NCBI RefSeq assembly: GCF_051020765.1
Contig: NW_027469099.1
Coordinates: forward strand, 496,001 to 560,000
Direction: 5' to 3'
Origin: Lasioglossum baleicum
Taxonomy: Eukaryota; Arthropoda; Insecta; Hymenoptera; Halictidae
Length of the DNA stretch: 64,000 nt
Part shown: positions 9,639 to 23,500 of the stretch, one piece after another
Position numbering within the stretch: the stretch's first letter is position 1
Layout of the letters: the number at the start of each line of letters is the position of its first letter
The notes under the pieces: model-generated
Told to the model about the DNA's origin: nothing
Databases searched by the model: none
Seen by the model: the letters and a program-made list of their open reading frames with translations, nothing else
Translations under genes and position numbers: made by a program

Positions 9639-12600
9639 TGTATTTATTTACTTATTATTATTTATTTATTTATTGACTTTTATTTTATCTATTTTATCTA
9701 TACACGTTTTCATTTATTGATTTTATCTTTTATTTTATCGTATTTTTAAGTTTTATGCGGGTCAACCATGGGGGCGGGACGGGGGGAGGGGACAGACGCG
9801 AGCCGGAACTCGCCTCTGTCCCCTCCTTGTCGCGTGCGGAAAAAAATACAATGCAGCGGGTACGAGTATTTGCACATGTATAAAAATCGGTTGGCGCGGT
9901 AACAAAAATTCTAAATCATACAGCACAAGTTGCAGCAAAGCATGCGCATAAGTTAAATTACCTGCATACCGCCGTTTCCTCAAACTGTGTGTTCATAACT
10001 GGCACTGGGAGGATCGCAGTGCCACCACTGCGAGGAGGCCCAGGTCTCTGCGCGGCATACGCTGGAAGAATGTCCAGCGTGGTCGGCGCCGCGCAGAGAC
10101 CTAAGGGGCGTTATTGGGATGGACCTCTCGTTGCCGGTCGTGGTCGAACACATGATCGGCAGCGAGAGGTCAAGAGCAGCGTTTGCCTCCTTCTGCGAGA
10201 TTGTGATAACGCAGAAGGAGGCAGCGGAGAGGGAGAGGAAAGCCGACCCCCTCTCCGCCAGGAGGCTTGCATCGGTGGGGCAACCCCGACGAGTCCGACG
10301 GCCCCCTGTAAGGGGCCGCAGACGTAATGGCGGCGGTGGGACTACTTAGTACTTCCACCGCCGCCAAGGGGGGCTGGCCGTTAAGGCGCCCCCGGGGTGG
10401 GCAGCTCGCGGGGGGCGAGGTGGAGCAATAATCCCCTCCCCCCTCTACAAAGATGCGACCTGCCGGTCGACCCCCCTCCTTTTATTTTATAATATTTCAT
10501 TTTATTCTATATATATTTTATATTCTATATTATAAATTTTATCTTTATCTTTTATTCCCCTTTATTTTGCCCCCCTTCTTATGTTTGTTGTGTTTTGTCC
10601 ATTGTATTTATTTACTTATTATTATTTATTTATTTATTGACTTTTATTTTATCTATTTTATCTACACACGTTTTCATTTATTGATTTTATCTTTTATTTT
10701 ATCGTATTTTAAGTTTTATGCGATTCGACCAGGGGGTGGGACGGGGGGAGGGGACAGACGCGAGCCGGAACTCGCCTCTGTCCCCTCCTTGTCGCGTGCG
10801 GAAAAAAATACAATGCAGCGTGTACGAGTATTTGCACATGTATACAAATCGGATGGCGCGGTAACAAAAATTCTAAATTATACAGCACTAGTTGCAGCAA
10901 TGCATGCGCATAAGTTAAATTACCTGCATACCGCCGTTTCCTCAAACTGTGTGGTCATAACTGGCACTGGGAGGATCGCAGTGCCACCACTGCGAGGAGG
11001 CCCAGGACTCTGCGCTGCATACGCTGGAAGAATGTCCAGCATGGTCGGCACCGCGCAGAGACCTAAGGGACGTTATTGGGATGGACCTCTCGTTGCCGGC
11101 CGTGGTCGACCACATGATCGGCAGCGAGAGGTCAAGAGCAGCGTTTGCCTCCTTCTGCGAGATTGTGATAGCGCAGAAGGAGGCAGCGGAGAGGGAGAGG
11201 AAAGCCGACCCCCTCTCTGCCAGGAGGCTAGCATCGGCGGGGCAACCCCGACGAGTGCGACGGCCCCCTGTAAGGGGCCGCAGACGTAATGGCGGCGGTG
11301 GGACTACTTAGTACTTCCACCGCCGCCAAGGGGGGCTGGCCGTTAAGGCGCCCCCGGGGTGGGGAGCTCGCGGGGGGCGACCTGGAGCAATAATCCCCTC
11401 CCCCCTCTACAAAGATGAGACCTGCCGGTCGACCCCCCTCCTTTTATTTTATAATATTTCATTTTATTCTATATATATTTTATATTCTATATTATAAATT
11501 TTATCTTTATCTTTTATTCCCCTTTATTTTGCCCCCCTTCTTATGTTTGGTGTGTTTTGTCCATTGTATTTATTTACTTATTATTATTTATTTATTTATT
11601 GACTTTTATTTTATCTATTTTATCTATACACGTTTTCATTTATTGATTTTACCTTTTATTTTATCGTATTTTTAAGTTTTAAGCGGGTCAACCAGGGGGG
11701 CGGGACGGGGGTAGGGGACAGACGCGAGCCGGAACTCGCCTCTGTCCCCTCCTTGTCGCGTGCGGAAAAAAATACAATGCTGCGGGTACGAGTATTTGCA
11801 CATGTATAAAAATCGGATGGCGCGGTAACAAAAATTCTAAATCATACAGCACAAGTTGCAGCAAAGCATGCGCATAAGTTAAATTACCTGCATACCGCCG
11901 TTTCCTCAAACTGTGTGTTCATAACTGGCACTGGGAGGATCGCAGTGCCACCACTGCGAGGAGGCCCAGGACTCTGCGCTGCATACGCTGGAAGAATGTC
12001 CAGCGTGGTCGGCACCGCGCAGAGACCTAAGGGACGTTATTGGGATGGACCTCTCGTTGCCGGCCGTGGTCGACCACATGATCGGCAGTGAGAGGTCAAG
12101 AGCAGCGTTTGCCTCCTTCTGCGAGATTGTGATAGCGCAGAAGGAGGCAGCGGAGAGGGAGAGGAAAGCCGACCCCCTCTCTGCCAGGAGGCTAGCATCG
12201 GCGGGGCAACCCCGACGAGTGCGACGGCCCCTGTAAGGGGCCGCAGACGTAATGGCGGCGGTGGGACTACTTAGTACTTCCACCGCCGCCAAGGGGGGCT
12301 GGCCGTTAAGGCGCCCCCGGGGTGGGCAGCTCGCGGGGGGCGATCTGGAGCAATAATCCCCTCCCCCCTCTACAAAGATGAGACCTGCCGGTCGACCCCC
12401 CTCCTTTTATTTTATAATTTTTCATTTTATTCTATATATATTTTATATTCTATATTATAAATTTTATCTTTATCTTTTATTCCCCTTTATTTTGCCCCCC
12501 TTCTTATGTTTGTTGTGTTTTGTCCATTGTATTTATTTACTTATTATTATTTATTTATTTATTGACTTTTATTTTATCTATTTTATCTATACACGTTTTC

Positions 12601-14570
12601 ATTTATTGATTTTATCTTTTATTTTATCGTATTTTTAAGTTTTATGCGGGTCAACCATGGGGGCGGGACGGGGGGAGGGGACAGACGCGAGCCGGAACTC
12701 GCCTCTGTCCCCTCCTTGTCGCGTGCGGAAAAAAATACAATGCAGCGGGTACGAGTATTTGCACATGTATAAAAATCGGTTGGCGCGGTAACAAAAATTC
12801 TAAATCATACAGCACAAGTTGCAGCAAAGCATGCGCATAAGTTAAATTACCTGCATACCGCCGTTTCCTCAAACTGTGTGTTCATAACTGGCACTGGGAG
12901 GATCGCAGTGCCACCACTGCGAGGAGGCCCAGGTCTCTGCGCGGCATACGCTGGAAGAATGTCCAGCGTGGTCGGCGCCGCGCAGAGACCTAAGGGGCGT
13001 TATTGGGATGGACCTCTCGTTGCCGGTCGTGGTCGAACACATGATCGGCAGCGAGAGGTCAAGAGCAGCGTTTGCCTCCTTCTGCGAGATTGTGATAACG
13101 CAGAAGGAGGCAGCGGAGAGGGAGAGGAAAGCCGACCCCCTCTCCGCCAGGAGGCTTGCATCGGTGGGGCAACCCCGACGAGTCCGACGGCCCCCCGTAA
13201 GGGGCCGCAGACGTAATGGCGGCGGTGGGACTACTTAGTACTTCCACCGCCGCCAAGGGGGGCTGGCCGTTAAGGCGCCCCCGGGGTGGGCAGCTCGCGG
13301 GGGGCGAGGTGGAGCAATAATCCCCTCCCCCCTCTACAAAGATGCGACCTGCCGGTCGACCCCCCTCCTTTTATTTTATAATATTTCATTTTATTCTATA
13401 TATATTTTATATTCTATATTATAAATTTTATCTTTATCTTTTATTCCCCTTTATTTTGCCCCCCTTCTTATGTTTGTTGTGTTTTGTCCATTGTATTTAT
13501 TTACTTATTATTATTTATTTATTTATTGACTTTTATTTTATCTATTTTATCTACACACGTTTTCATTTATTGATTTTATCTTTTATTTTATCGTATTTTA
13601 AGTTTTATGCGATTCGACCAGGGGGTGGGACGGGGGGAGGGGACAGACGCGAGCCGGAACTCGCCTCTGTCCCCTCCTTGTCGCGTGCGGAAAAAAATAC
13701 AATGCAGCGTGTACGAGTATTTGCACATGTATACAAATCGGATGGCGCGGTAACAAAAATTCTAAATTATACAGCACTAGTTGCAGCAATGCATGCGCAT
13801 AAGTTAAATTACCTGCATACCGCCGTTTCCTCAAACTGTGTGGTCATAACTGGCACTGGGAGGATCGCAGTGCCACCACTGCGAGGAGGCCCAGGACTCT
13901 GCGCTGCATACGCTGGAAGAATGTCCAGCATGGTCGGCACCGCGCAGAGACCTAAGGGACGTTATTGGGATGGACCTCTCGTTGCCGGCCGTGGTCGACC
14001 ACATGATCGGCAGCGAGAGGTCAAGAGCAGCGTTTGCCTCCTTCTGCGAGATTGTGATAGCGCAGAAGGAGGCAGCGGAGAGGGAGAGGAAAGCCGACCC
14101 CCTCTCTGCCAGGAGGCTAGCATCGGCGGGGCAACCCCGACGAGTGCGACGGCCCCCTGTAAGGGGCCGCAGACGTAATGGCGGCGGTGGGACTACTTAG
14201 TACTTCCACCGCCGCCAAGGGGGGCTGGCCGTTAAGGCGCCCCCGGGGTGGGGAGCTCGCGGGGGGCGACCTGGAGCAATAATCCCCTCCCCCCTCTACA
14301 AAGATGAGACCTGCCGGTCGACCCCCCTCCTTTTATTTTATAATATTTCATTTTATTCTATATATATTTTATATTCTATATTATAAATTTTATCTTTATC
14401 TTTTATTCCCCTTTATTTTGCCCCCCTTCTTATGTTTGGTGTGTTTTGTCCATTGTATTTATTTACTTATTATTATTTATTTATTTATTGACTTTTATTT
14501 TATCTATTTTATCTATACACGTTTTCATTTATTGATTTTACCTTTTATTTTATCGTATTTTTAAGTTTTA
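9639..14570 (+). repeat. Higher-order repeat: 2890-bp trimer, second block
   Basis: 9639-12527 and 12528 onward are tandem copies of the trimer seen at 1-4300. They include the distinctive monomer with GCATGGTCGG (11040 and 13929; also 1410). The block is a near-identical copy of window positions 1 to about 4300. This shows that multi-monomer segments, not single monomers, were duplicated. Confidence 0.85.
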
Positions 14571-16727
14571 TGCGGGTCAACCATGGGGGCGGGACGGGGG
14601 GAGGGGACAGACGCGAGCCGGAACTCGCCTCTGTCCCCTCCTTGTCGCGTGCGGAAAAAAATACAATGCAGCGTGTACGAGTATTTGCACATGTATAAAA
14701 ATCGGATGGCGCGGTAACAAAAATTTTAAATCATACAGCACAAGTTGCAGCAATGCATGCGCATAAGTTAAATTACCTGCATACCGCCGTTTCCTCAAAC
14801 TGTGTGTTCATAACTGGCACTGGGAGGATCGCAGTGCCACCACTGCGAGGAGGCCCAGGTCTCTGCGCGGCATACGCTGGAAGAATGTCTAGCGTGGTCG
14901 GCGCCGCGCAGAGACCTAAGGGGCGTTATTGGGATGGACCTCTCGTTGCCGGCCGTGGTCGACCACATGATCGGCAGCGAGAGGTCAAGAGCAGCGTTTG
15001 CCTCCTTCTGCGAGATTGTGATAGCGCAGAAGGAGGCAGCGGAGAGGGAGAGGAAAGCCGACCCCCTCTCCGCCAGGAGGCTAGCATCGACGGGGCAACC
15101 CCGACGAGGCCGACGGCCCCCTGTAAGGCGCCGAAGACGTAATGGCGGCGGTGGGACTACTTAGTACTTCCACCGCCGCCAAGGGGGGCTGGCCGTTAAG
15201 GCGCCCCCGGGGTGGGCAGCTCGCGGGGGGCGAGGTGGAGCAATAATCCCCTCCCCCCTCTACAAAGATGCGACCTGCCGGTCGACCCCCCTCCTTTTAT
15301 TTTATAATATTTCATTTTATTCTATATATATTTTATATTCTATATTATAAATTTTATCTTTATCTTTTATTCCCCTTTATTTTGCCCCCCTTCTTATGTT
15401 TGTTGTGTTTTGTCCATTGTATTTATTTACTTATTATTATTTATTTATTTATTGACTTTTATTTTATTTATTTTATCTATACACGTTTTCATTTATTGAT
15501 TTTATCTTTTATTTTATCGTATTTTAAGTTTTATGCGATTCGACCAGGGGGGTGGGACGGGGGGAGGGGTCAGACGCGAGCCGGAACTCGCCTCTGTCCC
15601 CTCCTTGTCGCGTGCGGAAAAAAATACAATGCAGCGTGTACGAGTATTTGCACATGTATACAAATCGGATGGCGCGGTAACAAAAATTCTAAATTATACA
15701 GCACTAGTTGCAGCAATGCATGCGCATAAGTTAAATTACCTGCATACCGCCGTTTCCTCAAACTGTGTGTTCATAACTGGCACTGGGAGGATCGCAGTGC
15801 CACCACTGCGAGGAGGCCCAGGACTCTGCGCTGCATACGCTGGAAGAATGTCCAGCGTGGTCGGCACCGCGCAGAGACATAAGGGACGTTATTGGGATGG
15901 ACCTCTCGTTGCTGGTCGTGGTCGACCACAAGATTGGCAGCGAGAGGTCAAGAGCAGCGTTTGCCTCCTTCTGCGAGATTGTGATAGCGCAGAAGGAGGC
16001 AGCGGAGAGGGATAGGAAAGCCGACCCCCTCTCCGCCAGGAGGCTAGCATCGGCGGGGCAACCCCGACGAGTGCGACGGCCCCCTGTAAGGGGCCGCAGA
16101 CGTAATAGCGGCGGTGGGACTACTTAGTACTTCCACCGCCGCCAAGGGGGGCTGGCCGTTAAGGCGCCCCCGGGGTGGGCAGCTCGCGGGGGGCGACCTG
16201 GAGCAATAATCCCCACTCCCCTCTACAAAGATGAGACCTGCCGGTCGACCCACCTCCTTTTATTTTATAATATTTCATTTTATTCTATATATATTTTATA
16301 TTCTATATTATAAATTTTATCTTTATCTTTTATTCCCCTTTATTTTGCCCCCCTTCTTATGTTTGTTGTGTTTTGTCCATTGTATTTATTTACTTATTAT
16401 TATTTATTTATTTATTGACTTTTATTTTATCTATTTTATCTATACACTTTTTCATTTATTGATTTTACCTTTTATTTTATCGTATTTTTAAGTTTTATGC
16501 GGGTCAACCATGGGGGCGGGACGGGGGGAGGGGACAGACGCGAGCCGGAACTCGCCTCTGTCCCCTCCTTGTCGAGTGCGGAAAAAAATACAATGCAGCG
16601 TGTACGAGTATTTGCACATGTATAAAAATCGGATGGCGCGGTAACAAAAATTCTAAATCATACAGCACAAGTTGCAGCAATGCATGCGCATAAGTTAAAT
16701 TACCTGCATACCGCCGTTTCCTCAAAC

Positions 16728-19700
16728 TGTGTGTTCATAACTGGCACTGGGAGGATCGCAGTGCCACCACTGCGAGGAGGCCCAGGTCTCTGCGCGGCAT
16801 ACGCTGAAAGAATGTCCAGCGTGGTCGGCGCCGCGCAGAGACCTAAGGGGCGTTATTGGGAGGGACCTCTCGTTGCCGGTCGTGGTCGAACACATGATCA
16901 GCAGCGAGAGGTCAAGAGCAGCGTTTGCCTCCTTCTGCGAGATTGTGATAACGCAGAAGGAGGCAGCGGAGAGGGAGAGGAAAGCCGACCCCCTCTCCGC
17001 CAGGAGGCTTGCATCGGCGGGGCAACCCCGACGAGTGCGACGGCCCCCTGTAAGGGGCCGCAGACGTAATGGCGGCGTTGGGACTACTTAGTATTTCCAC
17101 GGCCGCCAAGGTGGGCTGGCCGTTAAGGCGCCCCCGGGGTGGGCAGCTCGCGGGGGGCGACCTGGAGCAATAATCCCCTTCCCCCCTCTACAAAGATGAG
17201 ACCTGCCGGTCGACCACCCTCCTTTTATTTTATAATATTTCATTTTATTCTATATATATTTTATATTCTATATTATAAATTTTATCTTTATCTTTTATTC
17301 CCCTCTATTTTGCCCCCCTTCTTATGTTTGTTGTGTTTTGTCCATTGTATTTATTTACTTATTATTATTTATTTATTTATTGACTTTTATTTTATCTATT
17401 TTATCTATACACGTTTTCATTTATCGATTTTACCTTTTATTTTATCGTATTTTTAAGTTTTATGCGGGTCAACCAGGGGGGCGGGACGGGGGTAGGGGAC
17501 AGACGCGAGCCGGAACTCGCCTCTGTCCCCTCCTGGTCGCGTGCGGAAAAAAATACAATGCAGCGTGTACGAGTATTTGCACATGTATAAAAATCGGATG
17601 GCGCGGTAACAAAAATTCTAAATTATACAGCACAAGTTGCAGCAATGCATGCGCATAAGTTAAATTACCTGCATACCGCCGTTTCCTCATACTGTGTGTT
17701 CATAACTGGCACTGGGAGGATCGCAGTGCCACCACTGCGAGGAGGCCCAGGACTCTGCGCGGCAGACGCTGGAAGAATGTCCAGTGTGGTCGGCGCCGCG
17801 CAGAGACCTAGGGGGCGTTATTGGGATGGACGTCTCGTTGCCGGTCGTGGTCGACCACATAATCGGCAGCGAGAGGTCAAGAGCAGCGTTTGTCTCCTTC
17901 AGCGAGATTGTGATAACGCAGAAGGAGGCAGCGGAGAGGGAGAGGGAAGCCGACCCCCCCTACGCCAGGAGGCTAACATCGGCGGGGCAACCCCGACGAG
18001 GCCGAAGGCCCCCTGTAAGGGGCCGCAGACGTAATGGCGGCGGTGGGACTACTTAGTACTCCCACCGCCGCCAAGGGGGGCTGGCCGTTAAGGCGCCCCC
18101 GGGGAGGGCAGGTCGCGGGGGGCGAGGTGGAGCAATAATCCCCTCCCCCCCTCTACAAAGATGCGACCTGCCGGTCGACCCCCCTCCTTTTATTTTATAA
18201 TATTTCATTTTATTCTATATATATTTTATATTCTATATTATAAATTTTATCTTTATCTTTTATGCCCCTTTATTTTGCCCCCCTTCTTATGTTTGTTGTG
18301 TTTTGTCCATTGTATTTATTTACTTATTATTATTTATTTATTTATTGACTTTTATTTTATCTATTTTATCTATACACGTTTTCATTTATTGATTTTACCT
18401 TTTATTTTATCGTATTTTTAAGTTTTATGCGGGTCAACCATGGGGGCGGGATGGGGGGAGGGGACAGACGCGAGCCGGAACTCGCCTCTGTCCCCTCCTT
18501 GTCGCGTGCGGAAAAAAATACAATGCAGCGTGTACGAGTATTTGCACATGTATACAAATCGGATGGCGTGGTAACAAAAATTCTAAATTATACAGCACCA
18601 GTTGCAGCAATGCATGCGCATAAGTTAAATTACCTGCATACCGCCGTTTCCTCAAACTGTGTGTTCATAACTGGCACTGGGAGGATCGCAGTGCCACCAC
18701 TGCGAGGAGGCCCAGGTCTCTGCGCGGCATACGCTGAAAGAATGTCCAGCGTGGTCGGCGCCGCGCAGAGACCTAAGGGGCGTTATTGGGAGGGACCTCT
18801 CGTTGCCGGTCGTGGTCGAACACATGATCAGCAGCGAGAGGTCAAGAGCAGCGTTTGCCTCCTTCTGCGAGATTGTGATAACGCAGAAGGAGGCAGCGGA
18901 GAGGGAGAGGAAAGCCGACCCCCTCTCCGCCAGGAGGCTTGCATCGGCGGGGCAACCCCGACGAGTGCGACGGCCCCCTGTAAGGGGCCGCAGACGTAAT
19001 GGCGGCGTTGGGACTACTTAGTATTTCCACGGCCGCCAAGGTGGGCTGGCCGTTAAGGCGCCCCCGGGGTGGGCAGCTCGCGGGGGGCGACCTGGAGCAA
19101 TAATCCCCTTCCCCCCTCTACAAAGATGAGACCTGCCGGTCGACCACCCTCCTTTTATTTTATAATATTTCATTTTATTCTATATATATTTTATATTCTA
19201 TATTATAAATTTTATCTTTATCTTTTATTCCCCTCTATTTTGCCCCCCTTCTTATGTTTGTTGTGTTTTGTCCATTGTATTTATTTACTTATTATTATTT
19301 ATTTATTTATTGACTTTTATTTTATCTATTTTATCTATACACGTTTTCATTTATCGATTTTACCTTTTATTTTATCGTATTTTTAAGTTTTATGCGGGTC
19401 AACCAGGGGGGCGGGACGGGGGTAGGGGACAGACGCGAGCCGGAACTCGCCTCTGTCCCCTCCTGGTCGCGTGCGGAAAAAAATACAATGCAGCGTGTAC
19501 GAGTATTTGCACATGTATAAAAATCGGATGGCGCGGTAACAAAAATTCTAAATTATACAGCACAAGTTGCAGCAATGCATGCGCATAAGTTAAATTACCT
19601 GCATACCGCCGTTTCCTCATACTGTGTGTTCATAACTGGCACTGGGAGGATCGCAGTGCCACCACTGCGAGGAGGCCCAGGACTCTGCGCGGCAGACGCT

Positions 19701-20585
19701 GGAAGAATGTCCAGTGTGGTCGGCGCCGCGCAGAGACCTAGGGGGCGTTATTGGGATGGACGTCTCGTTGCCGGTCGTGGTCGACCACATAATCGGCAGC
19801 GAGAGGTCAAGAGCAGCGTTTGTCTCCTTCAGCGAGATTGTGATAACGCAGAAGGAGGCAGCGGAGAGGGAGAGGGAAGCCGACCCCCCCTACGCCAGGA
19901 GGCTAACATCGGCGGGGCAACCCCGACGAGGCCGAAGGCCCCCTGTAAGGGGCCGCAGACGTAATGGCGGCGGTGGGACTACTTAGTACTCCCACCGCCG
20001 CCAAGGGGGGCTGGCCGTTAAGGCGCCCCCGGGGAGGGCAGGTCGCGGGGGGCGAGGTGGAGCAATAATCCCCTCCCCCCCTCTACAAAGATGCGACCTG
20101 CCGGTCGACCCCCCTCCTTTTATTTTATAATATTTCATTTTATTCTATATATATTTTATATTCTATATTATAAATTTTATCTTTATCTTTTATGCCCCTT
20201 TATTTTGCCCCCCTTCTTATGTTTGTTGTGTTTTGTCCATTGTATTTATTTACTTATTATTATTTATTTATTTATTGACTTTTATTTTATCTATTTTATC
20301 TATACACGTTTTCATTTATTGATTTTACCTTTTATTTTATCGTATTTTTAAGTTTTATGCGGGTCAACCATGGGGGCGGGATGGGGGGAGGGGACAGACG
20401 CGAGCCGGAACTCGCCTCTGTCCCCTCCTTGTCGCGTGCGGAAAAAAATACAATGCAGCGTGTACGAGTATTTGCACATGTATACAAATCGGATGGCGTG
20501 GTAACAAAAATTCTAAATTATACAGCACCAGTTGCAGCAATGCATGCGCATAAGTTAAATTACCTGCATACCGCCGTTTCCTCAT
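16728..20585 (+). repeat. Tandem 1930-bp dimer duplication
   Basis: About 16728-18657 and 18658-20585 are near-identical tandem copies of two monomers. They share rare markers: GCTGAAAGAATG, AGGGACCTC, GGCGTTGGG with CCACGGCC, CTTTCGATT-like ATCGATTTT, and CACCAGTTGC. Monomers inside one dimer differ more from each other than from their counterparts. Confidence 0.8.
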
Positions 20586-23500
20586 ACTGTGTGTTCATAA
20601 CTGGCACTGGGAGGATCGCAGTGCCACCACTGCGAGGAGGCCCAGGACTCTGCGCGGCAGACGCTGGAAGAATGTCCAGTGTGGTCGGCGCCGCGCAGAG
20701 ACCTAAGGGGCGTTATTGGGATGGACCTCTCGTTGCCGGTCGTGGTCGACCACATAATCGGCAGCGAGAGGTCAAGAGCAGCGTTTGTCTCCTTCAGCGA
20801 GATTGTGATAACGCAGAAGGAGGCAGCGGAGAGGGAGAGGGAAGCCGACCCCCCCTACGCCAGGAGGCTAACATCGGCGGGGCAAGCCCGACGAGGCCGA
20901 AGGCCCCCTGTAAGGGGCCGCAGACGTAATGGCGGCGGTGGGACTACTTAGTACTCCCACCGCCGCCAAGGGGGGCTGGCCGTTAAGGCGCCCCCGGGGA
21001 GGGCAGGTCGCGGGGGGCGAGGTGGAGCAATAATCCCCTCCCCCCCTCTACAAAGATGCGACCTGCCGGTCGACCCCCCTCCTTTTATTTTATAATATTT
21101 CATTTTATTCTATATATATTTTATATTCTATATTATAAATTTTATCTTTATCTTTTATGCCCCTTTATTTTGCCCCCCTTCTTATGTTTGTTGTGTTTTG
21201 TCCATTGTATTTATTTACTTATTATTATTTATTTATTTATTGACTTTTATTTTATCTATTTTATCTATACACGTTTTCATTTATTGATTTTACCTTTTAT
21301 TTTATCGTATTTTTAAGTTTTATGCGGGTCAACCATGGGGGCGGGATGGGGGGAGGGGACAGACGCGAGCCGGAACTCGCCTCTGTCCCCTCCTTGTCGC
21401 GTGCGGAAAAAAATACAATGCAGCGTGTACGAGTATTTGCACATGTATACAAATCGGATGGCGTGGTAACAAAAATTCTAAATTATACAGCACTAGTTGC
21501 AGCAATGCATGCGCATAAGTTAAATTACCTGCATACCGCCGTTTCCTCATACTGTGTGTTCATAACTGGCACTGGGAGGATCGCAGTGCCACCACTGCGA
21601 GGAGGCCCAGGACTCTGCGCGGCAGACGCTGGAAGAATGTCCAGTGTGGTCGGCGCCGCGCAGAGACCTAAGGGGCGTTATTGGGATGGACCTCTCGTTG
21701 CCGGTCGTGGTCGAACACATGATCGGCAGCGAGAGGTCAAGAGCAGCGTTTGCCTCCTTCTGCGAGATTGTGATAACGCAGAAGGAGGCAGCGGAGAGGG
21801 AGAGGAAAGCCGACCCCCTCTCCGCCAGGAGGCTAGCATCGGCGGGGCAACCCCGACGAGGCCGACGGCCCCCTGTAAGGGGCCGCAGACGTAATGGCGG
21901 CGGTGGGACTACTTAGTACTTCCACCGCCGAAAAGGGGGGCTGGCCGTTAAGGCGCCCCCGGGGTGGGCAGGTCGCGGGGGGCGAGGTGGAGCAATAATC
22001 CCCTCCCCCCCTCTACAAAGATGCGACCTGCCGGACGACCCCCCTCCTTTTATTTTATAATATTTCATTTCATTCTCTATATATTTTATATTCTATATTA
22101 TAAATTTTATCTTTATCTTTTATTCCCCTTTATTTTGCCCCCTTCTTATGTTTGTTGTGTTTTGTCCATTGTATTTATTTACTTATTATTATTTATTTAT
22201 TTATTGACTTTTATTTTATCTATTTTATCTATACACGTTTTCATTTATTGATTTTATCTTTTATTTTATCGTATTTTAAGTTTTATGCGATTCGACCAGG
22301 GGGGTTGGGACGGGGGGAGGGGACAGACGCGAGCCGGAACTCGCCTCTGTCCCCTCCTTGTCGCGTGCGGAAAAAAATACAATGCAGCGTGTACGAGTAT
22401 TTGCAGATGTATACAAATCGGATGGCGCGGTAACAAAAATTCTAAATTATACAGCACTAGTTGCAGCAATGCATGCGCATAAGTTAAATTACCTGCATAC
22501 CGCCGTTTCCTCATACTGTGTGTTCATAACTGGCACTGGGAGGATCGCAGTGCCACCACTGCGAGGAGGCCCAGGACTCTGCGCGGCAGACGCTGGAAGA
22601 ATGTCCAGTGTGGTCGGCGCCGAGCAGAGACCTAAGGGGCGTTATTGGGATGGACGTCTCGTTGCCGGTCGTGGTCGACCACATGATCGGCAGCGAGAGG
22701 TCAAGAGCTGCGTTTGCCTCCTTCAGCGAGATTGTGATAACGCAGAAGGAGGCAGCGGTGAGGGAGAGGGAAGCCGACCCCCCCTACGCCAGGAGGCTAA
22801 CATCGGCGGGGCAACCCCGACGAGGCCGACGACCCCCTGTAAGGGGCCGCAGACGTAATGGCGGCGGTGGGACTACTTAGTACTTCCACCGCCGCCAAGG
22901 GGGGCTGGCCGTTAAGGCGCCCCCGGGGTGGGCAGCTCGCGGGGGGCGAGGTGGAGCAATAATCCCCTCCCACCTCTACAAAGATGCGACCTGCCGGTCG
23001 ACCGCCCTCCTTTTATTTTATAATATTTCATTTTATTCTATGTATATTTTATATTCTATATTATAAATTTTATCTTTATCTTTTATTCCCCTTTATTTTG
23101 CCCCTCTTCTTATGTTTGTTGTGTTTTGTCCATTGTATTTATTTACTTATTATTATTTATTTATTTATTGACTTTTATTTTATCTATTTTATCTATACAC
23201 GTTTTCATTTATTGATTTTACCTTTTATTTTATCGTATTTTTAAGTTTTAAGCGGGTCAACCAGGGGGGCGGGACGGTGGGAGGGGACAGACCCGAGCCG
23301 GAACTCGCCTCTGTCCCCTCCTTGTCGCGTGCGGAAAAAAATACAATGCAGCGTGTACGAGTATTTGCACATGTATACAAATCGGATGGCGTGGTAACAA
23401 AAATTCTAAATTATACAGCACTAGTTGCAGCAATGCATGCGCATAAGTTAAATTACCTGCATACCGCCGTTTCCTCATACTGTGTGTTCATAACTGGCAC